Below, piece after piece: positions 34,643 to 45,752 of a stretch of 64,000 bases of DNA. The stretch lies in NCBI GenBank assembly GCA_004431415.1, contig QPMI01000005.1:558001-622000 (forward strand), given 5' to 3'. The first letter of the stretch is position 1. Every line of letters begins with the position of its first letter. A program made the position numbers and the translations under genes. This DNA is from Cyanophora paradoxa (lineage: Eukaryota; Glaucocystophyceae; Cyanophorales; Cyanophoraceae). The notes under the pieces are model-generated. The model was given only the letters and a program-made list of their open reading frames with translations, had not been told where the DNA came from and made no database searches.

Positions 34643-35579
34643 GCCGTGCAGGCCACTGACTTCGACCCCCGTATGCAGCTACCGCGTCTCTCAGTCTGCG
34701 TTCTCCCCGTGCCCCGCGCCGTTCTCTCTGTCTGCGCCCAGCACTGCCCATCGCGTCGAATGCGGCGGACGCGTCGAGGTCTGAGCTCGGCAGCGGCCTC
34801 TCTCGTTGGAGCAGCCACCGTCAAGCTCTTGCGGAGCGCACGACGACTCCCGATTCCAGCTGCGGGGCTCCTTGCGCCCGGCAGTCCCAGCAGCTGCCAC
34901 AGCGTGGTTCCTTCTGCACTCTCACTGGTGCGCGCTGAGCGCAGCGGCCTTGCCGCGCTGCTTGCTGACTTCCGCACGGGCGCAGACTCCTGCGCGGTGC
35001 TCGGCCGTCCGACGGTCGGAGTAGGATCAGGCTCGTGCGAGTGGTGCGGGCTCGCGCTCGCTCGTGCCGGGCTTCCCGCAGCTCGCTGGTGCATGCTCGT
35101 TGAATCAGCGGTCCAGGGCTCTTTTAGATCTGGCCGAGGCATGCGTGCGACCGGAGCGGCAGGACCCGCGCACCTCGAGCCCCAACGAGGTAGCGCCCGC
35201 GCTGCCTCGGGCCCGCGCGCTCCGTGCGCCCCGCCCAACATGACCCGTGCGCGACGCAGCAGGCGCCGCGCGCTGGGCGCTGCGGAGGGGCGCGAGCCCC
35301 TGAGGCTGCGGGCGGCCTCTCGCGGCGGCCCTCCCTCGCGCCGCTCCAGACGCGGCGGCAGAGGCAGGCGGGGGCGCCTGCGGGCGGGTCTGCGGGGAAG
35401 CCCCGGCGCCCGCGGCCTGGCAGACCTTGCCACCGCGCTGACCCCGCGCGCCTCCCCGGCCCTTGGCTTCGCGCTGGCCCTGGCCCGCCTCGCTCCACCC
35501 CACTTCGTCCGCCGCCGACCCTGCCAGCGGCGCCAGCGGGGCCTGCCCCCCCCCCCCCCCCCCCCCCCCCGGCGCCCTC

Positions 35580-35765
35580 GGCGGTTCCCGGGTTCCGAGG
35601 GAGCGGGGTACAGGCGCTGACCGCCGCGTGATCGGCTGCGCCGAAAGACCAATCGGGGGTACGTCCTCTGCTTCGTATGTGCTGTACCCCGACCTGACGA
35701 TGCTTCAGGTACAGGTACCCCGGTCTGATATGCTCGGGGTGGACCCCCACTGGCGGCGCGCCGGC
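35580..35765 (+). pseudogene. KAT14 remnant (exons 6-7)
   Basis: Contains CGCGTGATCGGCTGCGCC followed by a degraded MTNRG segment, a GTAC-bearing intron relic and GGGGTGGACCCCCACTGGCG, which matches VDPHWRRS of the intact gene. Reading frame is lost. It sits just upstream of a MED12 remnant in the same orientation, although the two source genes are divergent. Confidence 0.75.
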
Positions 35766-35847
35766 GGGACAGTGGTCACCGCCGTACGGATATCTCAGTT
35801 CTATCATTAGCCGTATTGTCTCGGTGTGTGCGAATTCATTGATTAGT

Positions 35848-37150
35848 GGCCACCGCCGCCGCCTCCGCTCGCCGCCCGCGGGGCGCCTGGCGCGGCTGGA
35901 AGCCCTGGGTGCGGGCCGAGCTCTATGGCGCCCTGCACCTCCTCCTCGGCCGCGCCGCCGACTCCTGGTGCGCCACTTCGCGCCGCCCGCCCGCGCGCCC
36001 CACCTGAGCGGCGTGGCGCACCTGCAGGCTGGAGGACCAGGACCGGGCCGCGCTGGCGGAGCAGCTGAGCCGGCAGCTCGCCTCGTTCGCCTCGCAGCAC
36101 GCGCGGGCCTCGGCGGCGGCCGCCTCCGCCGTCTCGCCGGGGGACGGCGGCGGGGCGGACGAGGGCGCCGAGTAGCCCGGGGCGGAGCGCGAGTGCCTCT
36201 TCGTGGCGCATCAGGCGGCCGCGCTGCGCGTGCGGCTCGTCCACGGGCTCCTCCCCACGCTCCGCGACCAGCGGCCCGCCTCGGGCTCCAGCGCCTTCGG
36301 CGGCGGCGCCGTGTCCCCCTTCGACTCGCTGGCGGCGTGCCTGCTGCGGCTCCTCGCCTGCCCGCCCATCCACGCCGACCCCGCCCCGCCGCCCTGCCCC
36401 AGCTCCTCCGGCGCACAGGGGGCCCAGGCGTCGCCGTACCCCCTGTCGGGCCCCTGCACGGAGGCCCTGGACCTGCTGCACGCGATGGTGTGTACCCCGG
36501 CGGCGGCCTCGCAGGCGCAGCGCGACGCGGAGGCGCGCCTCGCCGACGTGCTCCAGGTGCGGGATCTTCTTTTCCCTACCCTCACTGGGATCCGCTCACC
36601 TCTCCGCGGCAGGGCGTGTTCCTGAAGATGCAGTACCCCCCGGGCCTGCGCGACCGGAGCGTGCACGTGATCGCGTTCATACCTCCGCCGTCGGTCTTTG
36701 GGCGCGCAGGGCCGCAGGCGGCCGCGGCCACAGCGGCGGCGGCGGCCGCGGGGGCCGCCGCGGGTCCCTCGTCTGCGCGCGGGGCCGGCCCCGCCGGCTC
36801 GCCGCCGGTCACGCCGGGCGGCGGCAACGCGGCGGCGGCGGCGGTGGCGGCGGCGCGTGCGCAGGCGGCCGCCGCCGCGCACCAGGCGGACTCGCCTGCC
36901 TCGCCGTCCTCGGGCGCGGCGCCGAAGACGCCGGGCGGGGGCGCCGCCGGCGGCGTGGCGCGCACCGCGTCGCCCCTTGTGACCGGCGCGCCGCGCGGGG
37001 GCACCTCGAGCGGGCCGACGACGCCGATGGGGGCGGCGGGGGCGGCGGGCGGCAAGGCCTGGGGGCTGGGGCCCCTCATCGACCCCTGGACGGTGCTGGA
37101 GGACTACCCCGAACGCAATACGGCACATCTCGATCGCCCAGCTGGGCCGC
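35848..37150 (+). pseudogene. MED12 3'-half copy, broken
   Basis: Repeats MED12 from about 21.13 to 19.80 kb in opposite orientation to the parent: WKPWVRAEL-equivalent DNA, RLEDQDRAALAEQLSRQLAS, PYPLSGPCTEALDLLHAM and the Ala-rich tail to IDPWTVLEDYPE. Lesions: GAG to TAG within DEGAE..PGAEREC near 36172, and a small insertion after DYPE that destroys the end. Its 3' end lies about 240 bp from, and tail-to-tail with, F-box gene 4. Confidence 0.85.
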
Positions 37151-37391
37151 GGGCGCTATCCGTACGCGTCATCCGCCGTCGGCGCCGTCAGCTAGCACGG
37201 GCAGCCGGCCTTCGAAGACTTGCCTTTGCTCTTTCACCCCTTCTGCCTACTTTAATTTCCCTCATCGGCACCATGAACGTGGCAACACAGCAGGATGGGC
37301 TTGTCACAGAGTGGTGATCACTAACTGCCGCCTGCATGCTGCCTGACCGTCGGTCATGCTACCACAGACATTGGATTAGAGATGAAAAGAA

Positions 37392-39254
37392 TCAGATTTC
37401 TAAAAAATCATTCACAAACAGTTCCGTGATTCGGTGCCGCACTAGCTTGGAATTTCTAAACCAAGTCTTGAGAATCTGCCCAGCACCAAATACCGAGGAT
37501 GGCACCAAGACATACAAGCTAACAGAGAGCCCCGGATGGCTCTCTGGTGAAAGGGCGAGCAGCTCGCGGAACGGGATGAGCTCGGATGCCGCGTCGTTAC
37601 CGGAAGGCAGCCAACAGGAGAGAGAAAGCGTGCGGAGCCGCGGGCCGCAGGAAACTACTGCTGGAAAAACCTCTGCAGGGAAAGTACCCTCTAGCTTGAA
37701 ACGGACTACAGGGGCTACGCCAAGGGAGGCCCGGAAAAGCTCGCAAAGGGCGGCGGGATCAGGCCCGAGGGCGTACTGCGCGGAAAGGACGGAGATACTG
37801 TAGGCCTGCAGCCCCGCCCCGCCCCGGCTGCCGAGCAGCGCCGCGCCGGCGCGCAGGAGCCCCGCGCCGCCGTCCGCCGCCTCAGAGCGGTGCAAGGTGA
37901 GGTTGAGCGCCTTCAGCCGCTCCAGGCGGCCGAGGGCGGGCAGGAGGGCGGCGCAGTCCGGCCCGACCTGTGAGGGGAATCAGGTGAGCCGGAAGTATGG
38001 CCGAGGAAAGAAGGAGGGTACGGACCTTGATGGAGATCTCTTCGAGAGAGGGGAAGAGCAGCACGGAGGCGAGGCACTGGGCGTTGAGAGGACCATAAGC
38101 GCAGAGTTTGAGCTCGCGCAGCTTCGCGCCTGACGGGCCGGCCGCGATTGCGGCGAGCGCGCTCGCGGCGTGATCATCGAGGAACGAGAAGGAGACATTG
38201 AGCTCCTCCAGGTACGCGCAGCCCGCGATCTCCCGCAGCGCCTCGCCGCCATTGACCCCAATGCTCAGCGAGCGCAGCTTGGGGAACGCCGCAACCAGGC
38301 GGGCCTGCGGGGCGACGGATAGTAAGAGCGGGACTGGTCGTAAGAGGATGAGGAAACTCACGGCGTGATCCTTCGACAACGATGCGTTTGTGCAGTCGAA
38401 TTCCAGGAGTGATAGCACATGTGCTGGGCGCAACGTAAGCAAACGCCAGGATCTCCGGAGCAAAGCAAAGAGGAGCGAACCTGGTTTCGCAACAGAAGCG
38501 AGCGCATACAAAAAGGACGAGGACGACACTTTCATTGACTTGAGTTGTGCTGGCGAAAGGGCCGCCATGCACGAAGCCGCCATTTGCTTCAAGGACACGG
38601 GAACGAGATCCAGCTCGCTCTGCCTGTCGGTGGAAGGCCACCAATACCAATCAGCTCCAAATTCGATCGACTCAAGCGGAACCGCAACAGTTGCGGCAAC
38701 AGCGAGCAAGCCTGCGCGGACGCGTACGGGTGAGAATGGTGAGAAGACGGTGAGCTCAAGCAAGCCGCACCAATGATGCAATTCAAAATGCGTTTTGCGT
38801 GCTTAATCATCTCCGCGTGGAAATCGTCGTCTTCAATGTCTTCGTCGTCGTTCAAAGAAGGCAGCACTCGAAAGATGTTCAAATGCTTCACGCCGAGCAT
38901 CCGGCCAGCCCCGAGGCGCTCTGCAAAGCGCTGCAGCTGCTTCTGAAAGCATTTCGCCTGGAACTCGAAGCCCTCGTCGTCGCCTGGAACTGCATCGGCG
39001 TTTACTTTAAGGCTCTTCCAGAGCACGCCAGGCAGCAGCTGTCGGAACCGCCGATCCACGGCCCACAGCTTCGAATCCTCGTGCGCCTCCACAGCATCGA
39101 GATTGCTGAGGATCTGCTGCACCAGCGCGTCCGGCAGGCGCGCGAAAGGATTCAAATTCTGCTGCCCGCTGGCCGCCTCCGATGCATATGGGCCGGCCGC
39201 ACTGCTCGGGGGCTCCTCCTTCCGGCTGCGCTTCGCTGCTCGCTCCCGCGCCAT
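37392..39254 (-). CDS. F-box/LRR-like protein, paralogue 4
   Basis: Minus-strand exons 39254-38771, 38711-38481, 38423-38362, 38304-38026 and 37967-37392, 543 residues, phases closing. Start MARERAAKRSRKEEPPSS; F-box NPFARLPDALVQQILSN and SKLWAVDRRFRQLLPG; acidic insert DDEDIEDDD after the F-box region; LRR-like LEELNVSFSFLDDH and AKLRELKLC. Intron 4 begins GTCCGTACCCTCC, a GTACCC relic. Convergent with the MED12 remnant to its left. Role inferred from family only. Confidence 0.87.
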
Positions 39255-39957
39255 CTCTGGGCCTTCTGGGCTGGAGCCTGGAAGCTGTTGCGGCGGAGCG
39301 GGCTGGCGGGAAGCGGCCAGCTGCAGGCGGTGCAGCGCTGCTGGCGTCCGTGGCAGAGCTGGACGATCTGGATCCACTAGCGTTCAGTTGCGAATGCCCA
39401 GATCTCGGACAAACGCGTGCACGCTCCTACCCGTCTAAAACTTTCGCCCCCAGACATGCAAAGCGGCAGCGCTGGTCTGATGCAGCGCGGCGCGGCGCGC
39501 ATCGTCGGACAGCGGAATTTGAGAAGTAGCGTGCCGGTCGCGGGGCTTGTGCAGCAGGGCGAGTGCGCGCCCCCATTCCGCGTCCCGGCGCCCGCAACCC
39601 AATTGCAAGCATCGCGCATCCTGCAGACACGGCCAAGTAGTAGCCAAGTAGACGCAGCAAACACGCGCATCTAGGGGATGTTGAACCGCGAGATCTGTTC
39701 AGGTTCGCGCTGCCCTCCGCCGCGCGAGAGAGTGGCGCTCGCTGAGAAAGGGCGGCGCGGAGTCTATGCATATGCAGCGGGCGGAACGAAAGGCGGGGCT
39801 GCCAGCAGCGCGAAGAGGCAGCTCCTCGCGCCGGCGGCGCGCTGGCGCGGGGCTGCCGGGTGTCGTCGGCACGACGGGCCCTCGGCTCCCCGCTAGGGGC
39901 GGCGCGGCCCGGCCCGCTCCGCGCGGCCCGGCCCGGCACAGGCAAGGCGACGGCCGC
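39255..39957. other. Leader of F-box gene 4 and spacer
   Basis: 39255-39380 is the conserved F-box leader. The rest is spacer with no supported gene. Confidence 0.45.
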
Positions 39958-40548
39958 CGCCGCCGCGCGTCGCGCGCGGGTGTCCTGACGCGGCTGGAAG
40001 CCCTGGGTGCGGGCCGAGCTCTGCGGCGCGTTGCACCTCCTCCTCGGCCGCGCCACCGTCTCCTCGTGCGCCCTTGCGTTCCGCCCGCGGCGCGGCGCAG
40101 GCTGGAGGACCGGGACCGGGCCGCGCTGGCGGAGCAGCTGAGCCGGCAGCTCGCCTCGTTCGCCTCGCAGCACGCGCGGGCCTCGGCGGCGGCCGCCTCC
40201 GCCGTCTCGCCGGGGTACGACGCCGGGGCGGACGAGGGCGCCGAGGAGCCCGGGGTGGAGCGCGAGCGCCTCTTCGTGGCGCAGCAGGCGGCCGCGCTGC
40301 GCGTGCGGCTTGTCCACGGGCTCCTCCCCACGCTCCACGACCAGCGGCCCGCCCCGCGGCGGCGCCGGCGGCTGCGCCGTGTCCCCCTTCGACTCGCTGG
40401 CGGCGTGCCTGCTGCGGCTCCTCGCCTGCCCGCCCATCCACGCCGACCCCGCCCCACCCCCCTGCCCCAGCGGCCGGAGGCCCAGGCGTCGCGGTACCCC
40501 CTGTCGGGCCCCTGCACGGAGGCTCTGGACGTCGACCTGCTGCAAGTG
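39958..40548 (+). pseudogene. Second MED12 internal copy, broken
   Basis: Repeats the MED12 stretch from RLEALGAGRAL-type DNA through RLEDRDRAALAEQLSRQLAS to PLSGPCTEALD, then stops abruptly at a (GATA)n microsatellite. It differs from the 35.8-kb copy by small indels, so the two are not simple copies of each other. Not functional as a gene. Confidence 0.82.
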
Positions 40549-40571
40549 CAGGTGTAATCGACAGTTGATAT

Positions 40572-40647
<76 letters not shown>
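40572..40647. repeat. (GATA)19 microsatellite
   Basis: About 76 bp of uninterrupted GATA directly after the MED12 remnant. Confidence 0.95.
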
Positions 40648-40701
40648 TGTAATCTGTACAGATCTATGTACCTGTCTGAGCTGATGCTCGATTGTTCGTC
40701 G

Positions 40702-43471
40702 CTACTGGCGAGGGGCCGCCCTCTGGAACCTGAGCGGCGCAAGGCAGGCAAAGAAGGCGCCCATGTTGGCCACGGCGCCCGCTTTCTCCGCCACCGGTCG
40801 CGGTGGGGGCGGGGCCAGGGGCGGGGGAAGCGCGAGGGACCCCTTTCGCTCCCGCGGGACGAGGGCGGGGGAGGCCCCGGGGGTACCGGTCGCCCGGTCC
40901 GAGGCGGGCAGGACAGGGGCGAGGCGGCCGAGGACTGCGGCGAAAGAGGGTCGCTCCGAGGGTCGCTCCGCCCAGCAGTCCTGCATGAAAGTGAGATTCG
41001 ATCCGAGGGAAAGTAAGTCGGCGGCCTACCGAAATCAAGGAAGCGACCTCCGGGGGACAAAGCTGCGAAAGGGGCTCACGATCAGAGGGGTACAACTTGG
41101 ATCCGGAGCGAGAGGGGTACGCGGACGTTGGGGTCAATGGCGGGGCGCGCGCCCCGGTCGGCCACGTGCGCCGCGGCCACCACGGGCAAGAGCGACGCGA
41201 ACGGAACCTGAAGGGGTACGTGAGCAAAAACGCGAAGCGACGGGGGTACGCGGTCGCATACCTCGCGGTGGAAAAGCTCCCACAGCAAAATGCCGAAGCT
41301 GTACACATCGACCTGGGGGTACAGTTTAGAGCCGGCCCGAGCTTCGGAGCCCTGTACCCCCGCCCAACTCGCCTTTTCGTCGTACCGCTCGCGCCTCAGG
41401 ACCTCCGGCGCTGTCCAGCGATACGTGCCTGAGAGGCGAGGTCGATAAGAGCCCCGCGCGGATTCGAACCGGAGGGTTCCTGGAGCCGCGCACCGGCCTC
41501 TCCGAAGAGGTAACCTGACTCGTCTTTCATCGCAGAGAGGCCGAGATCCACGACCCGGGCCCGCCCGGAGCCGTCCAGCTGGGGGAACGGGATCAGAGGG
41601 ATTGCCGGAGTACGAAGGTACAAAGGTGGAGGGGTTCAAGGTGCTCGCCATCACGTTCGAGGGCTTCTGCGGAGGGGGTGAGGGGGTACAGGATCCTGAA
41701 GGGGGTACAAGGCCGCACGAGGTCGCGGTGGACGACGCCGGACGCGTGGAGGTACGCCATTCCCTTCGGGGGGACGGCATTCGTCGGCGGGAGCGGGAGG
41801 GGGGGGTACAGAAAGACAGTGCAAGGGGGTACCGACGCGATCTCCTGCGCGATGCGGACGGCCTCCCCGTGGGGTACGGGCGGCGCGCCGGGGCCGTGGA
41901 TGCGGTCGTGGAGCGTACCCCCGCTGCGGCAGACTCGGAAGGGGAAAAGCGGGGGGGGGAGGCGGGAGGGGGGTACGGCAAGAACTCGCAGACGATCCAG
42001 AGGGCCCGGTTCGAGGCGCAGGCGCCGAGAAACTGGGAAGCGGTAACGAAGAGAGGGTTCAGAAGTCGAAACACGGGAAGCAAAGGGGCTTAAGAAACTC
42101 TCGATCGCGAACACGCCCACCTGGACGATGTTGGGGTGCCGGATGTTGCTGCGCCGCCCCCCTTCGGGTCAGGGCGGAAGCTTACATTGAAGGCAGGGCC
42201 CGGAAGTCCGAAGCTGAGCTAACACCTGAGCCACTAGGCTAGGGCGGAAGCTAATAGAGGAGCTCGAGGGGCCCACCTCAGGGTCTCGACCAAGCTATCA
42301 GTCAACTAAGCGGTTAAGCTAAGCTTCTTCTTACAGGGTGGAAGCGAAAAGTCAGCAAAGGTGCCTCTTCTAGGGCGGAAGCTAGCAGTTGAAGAAGGGG
42401 TCCGGAGGAGCGCGGGGGGCGCACCTCAGGGTCTCGACCTCGGCGGCGAACTTTAGAAAGCCAAACTAACTTTAGAAAGAGTTAAGCTGAAGGCAGCTAA
42501 GCTAAGCTTCTTCTAAGCTTCTTCTCTCTAGGGCGGAAGCTTATAGAGAAGCTTGCCAAGTCGGAGGGCCCACCTCAGGGTCTCGACCTGAGGGACCTAG
42601 AGAAGCTCGGGGGGCCCACCTCTAGGGCGGAAGCTGTTAGAGGAGCGCGAGGAGCCCACCTCAGGGGCGCGAGGGCCCACCTCAGGGCCCACCCCTCTCT
42701 ATGGGCGGAAGCTGTTAGAGGAGCGCGGGGGGCGCACCTCAGGGTCTCGACTTCGGCGACGAACTCCTCCCACAGGCGCCCGTCCAGCGTCCCTGCGAGA
42801 ACGCCTCAGGTCTGGGGCGGGGCGCGGAACCGGGACCGCGGCACGTGTGCTTCCTCTTCTAGGGCGAAAAGCTATAGCTAAGCTTCTCGCAGTTAGCTTC
42901 TTCTAGGAAGTTAATTAAAGCTTCTTCTTCTTTTTCTTCTCTCGGGGCGCGCGCGCGCACCCGGCGCGTAGCGGAACTGCTTCACGGCGACGCTGCGGCG
43001 CGGGGCGCGCGCGCGCGCGACAGGTGAGAAAGCCCCGCAGGAACTCAGGAACTAGAGCGAAGGAGAGGGCGGGAAAGAGCGCACCGGGTACCGTGCCAGG
43101 ATCCCTCGTAGAGCTCCCCGGAGGCCCCGTCCGCCACCTGCGGGCCGCGGGCCGGGGTACGAGATCAGGCCGCCGATTCGAAACCGGAGGGGGGTCCGTC
43201 CGCTGGTACGGCGCGCCTTCTCGACGAGGGCGCACTCCTTGAACCAGTCGCGCCACCACGCCGGCCGCTTGCGGCCTGCGGCGAAAGTTACTAACCGAAG
43301 GGAAAGGACGGAGAGGATCTGAGGGTGTACCCTGGAAGAAAGAATCCATCCAATCGGAGCGGCCGTGGCGCGAGCCGCCGGGCTGTACCCCCGCGTTCGA
43401 GCCCCCCTCGGCCTCCGCGGCGGCCCGCGAGGCCTCCTGCGATGGCTTCAGGGAAAGGGAAGGGGGCAGAA

Positions 43472-43512
<41 letters not shown>

Positions 43513-45752
43513 GGGAGGGGGGGAGGGGTACAGAGAGCCGACCGTGAGGGAGGCGCAGAGAGCGTCGCGGATGGCCTCTGGAGCGTCGTGTACCCCCCCA
43601 TCGGGCGCGTCCTCCCCCGTCTCCGAATGCGGGAGGGCCTGAGAGAGAAGCACGGTCTGTACGGCAGGCGTCATGATCAGGGGTACGAAGATAGAAGGGA
43701 CGCGGGGAGTACGAGTGCACGTGCCTGGAGGGTCGCTCCCGTGTCGGCGGATTGGTAGGCGACGGCGTCTGCGGAGGGGGTACGGGTGTGAACGGTTGAT
43801 CGGTGGAGCGGGGGGAGGGGGTACGCGCCCAAGACTTCGAGGTGCCGAGCTGCGAGGGCGGCAGCGAGGGCCTGCGCGGGGGTCAGTCGGCGCCCGCCTG
43901 CGTGAGGAGAAGGGGGGGAGGAAGTGGGAGGGGAGGAAGGAGGGGGGCAGGGGGGGCGGCGGGAGGTGCTCGCCTTCATCTCGCGGCCTGTACCCGGGTC
44001 GCGAATCGCCGCCACGAGCTGCCCGCACCCATCAGGCCACCAGGGGTACGTGGGTTCTCGGGCCGGGGGTACAGCGAACCTTGAGGGCCTTGGACTTGGA
44101 GCCCCGGGGTGCAGGGCCAGGCGAGCCGTTGGGGACTGGCGAGCTGCGGTGTGAGCCGCCGGCGCCGCTCTTCTCCCCGTCTTTTCCGTGCAAGTGTCTG
44201 TGAGAGAGTGCCAAGGCCCGGCGGGAGACGTGGGCGTGCGGCTCGGGCCTGCGGGGTACGTGAGCGGATCCATGGGTGCGTTGGGACGAGGACCGCACGG
44301 CGCGCGGCCATCGGTGGGGAGCCGAAGTCGGGGTACAGACCCCTCGGGGACGGGTATGATCTCCAGCGACTGCGGGACCTGCCGGGGATCGCCTTCGAAG
44401 AGGCGCGAGGAACAGCGGCGCGTGACTCACGAGGGAGGACCTGCGCTCCGCGGAGGGGTACAAGGGTCCCAGGGCCGTGTCCAGCGCCGTCATGTGTGAG
44501 GGGACGTCCTGGAGGGGGGTTCGGCGTTTTGAAGGGGAATCTCAGGTTTGGGAGGGGTACAAGGACCTTCGGATCGACCTCGAGGGCGTAGGCGGTTGGG
44601 AGGCGCATGAAGTGGGCCCGCACGCGGTCCAGGATGGCGTGAGCCCTAGGGGTACAGCGTCAAGATCTAGAGCTTCCTCGGCGCGGAGGATGGGTACAGA
44701 GAATGAATCACCGATCGGGCGGCCCGCCACCTCCGGGCCCCGCGATCAACTGCGCCACTTTCTGCGCCTTCCGCTCTGCGCTTGCGTGGGTCAGGGGGTA
44801 CAGGCTCGTGGAGTCGGGGGTACGGGCGCGCCGGTGAGGTCGAGGGGGCTCTTGACGACGCTCACGGGGGCCGTCGCCACCGAAGTCACGATCTGATGGG
44901 GTACGCCGCTCAGAACGGGACGGGGGGGTACAGACTCATCCGACCGCTCGCCTCGCTCTCCAGGGCGCAGGCTTCGCAGGCCCCAATATGCGTCTGCGCC
45001 GGACGTCGACAGTCAAGCCCGGCGGAGCGCGCCGGAAGCGGCGAGGCGCACCGGACAGCAGTCGTTGTGGGACTTGAGGCTCGAGCGCCGCCCGCCGGCG
45101 CCCTCGAGCTCGGCTTGGAGCCGCAGCACCTCTTTCTTCATCGCCTGGTACCGGAGGAAGAGCTCGTACTCGCGCGCGTTCGATTGCACGATGAACTTGG
45201 AGATGTCCTGTTCAAAGGCATCAGATTTGATCTGTTCAGAGGGCGCGGGGCGCCGGGCCGGGACCGCACGCTGTTGACGAGGGACCGCCCCTCGTTGAGC
45301 CGCTGGATCGTGTCACGCCACATGATTTTTGCGCGCGAGTCCTGCGGCCGGCCCGCGTCAGGCTCGAACTTCTTTGGCTTCAAACGTCGCTCTCGGAGAC
45401 TAGGAGGACCGAAGACGCCGGCGGGCATACGCATGCGCACCGTGCCGGCTGCGCCCCGGCGCCGCCGGCCGGCCGCCGTCTGCAGAGCGACCTGCTTGAT
45501 GGCGAGCCGCCACAGACTGCGCGGCGAGCGGCGCTGCCCGACACTGCTGTCGTCGTTGGAGCTCGAAGTCGACCGCGCCGGCGAGGAGGACCGGCTCTCG
45601 CTGTCTCTCCTTCCGAAAATCGCGTCCGGTTCCATGGCCACCACGTGCACGGAGCTCTCGTCTTGCACTGCAATCCGACCACCGGCGCGCGGCCGCTGCC
45701 AACGCCCGGCGCTGGCTGAATCCGCGGCCGGAGAGTCCGAGCGCTCCGGCAT
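40702..45752 (-). CDS. Tyrosine-kinase-like (TKL) protein kinase with coiled-coil N-terminus
   Basis: Exon 1 (45752-45270) starts MPERSDSPAADSASAG and is basic. Exon 2 (from 45207) holds a coiled-coil-like stretch (REYELFLRYQAMKKEVLRLQ). A middle part in many tiny exons (44.97-43.2 kb) is not assigned. Kinase motifs in order: Gly-rich loop GASGELYEGSW (43090-43135), VAVKQF Lys (about 42980), alpha-C WEEFVAEVETLR (42735-42790), RHPNIVQ (42120-42150), MAYLHASGVVHRDL joined to KPSNVM (41760-41640), VVDLGLSAM with DLG in place of DFG, GTYRWTAPEVL (41430-41390), DVYSFGILLWELFHREV, and DCWAERPSERPSF near the end. All catalytic residues are present. Introns carry GTACCCC on the sense strand. Stop at 40702. 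Substrates unknown; cytosolic signalling kinase by family. Confidence 0.82.
42173..42760. repeat. Degenerate array of an exon tail within a kinase intron
   Basis: The 17-mer CACCTCAGGGTCTCGAC (antisense of the VETLR codons plus splice donor) occurs at 42274, 42422, 42571 and 42735; only the last belongs to the full exon. The linked motif GGGCGGAAGC occurs about seven times between 42173 and 42715. Confidence 0.75.
43472..43510. repeat. G39 homopolymer
   Basis: Thirty-nine uninterrupted G on the plus strand (C-run in the kinase sense strand), within an intron of the kinase gene. The true length is uncertain. Confidence 0.85.

Larger units (their letters stand above)
34213..35579. other. GC-rich spacer with palindromes
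   Basis: About 1.4 kb with no gene I can support; the long open frames here run on several strands at once and have Arg/Ala/Pro composition typical of GC-rich shadows. It contains the hairpin cluster at 34517-34642, one GTCCGACGGTC motif (35007) and a C-run of about 23 nt at 35548-35570. Confidence 0.5.

Noticed and set aside
34564-35652. Long open frames on both strands in the 34-35.6 kb spacer
   Set aside because: They overlap on opposite strands, are Arg/Ala/Pro-rich and match nothing; typical shadows of high GC content.
41440-41475. GGTTCGAATCC box on the minus strand suggesting a tRNA
   Set aside because: It lies in a kinase intron between the DLG and APE exons and no cloverleaf can be drawn.
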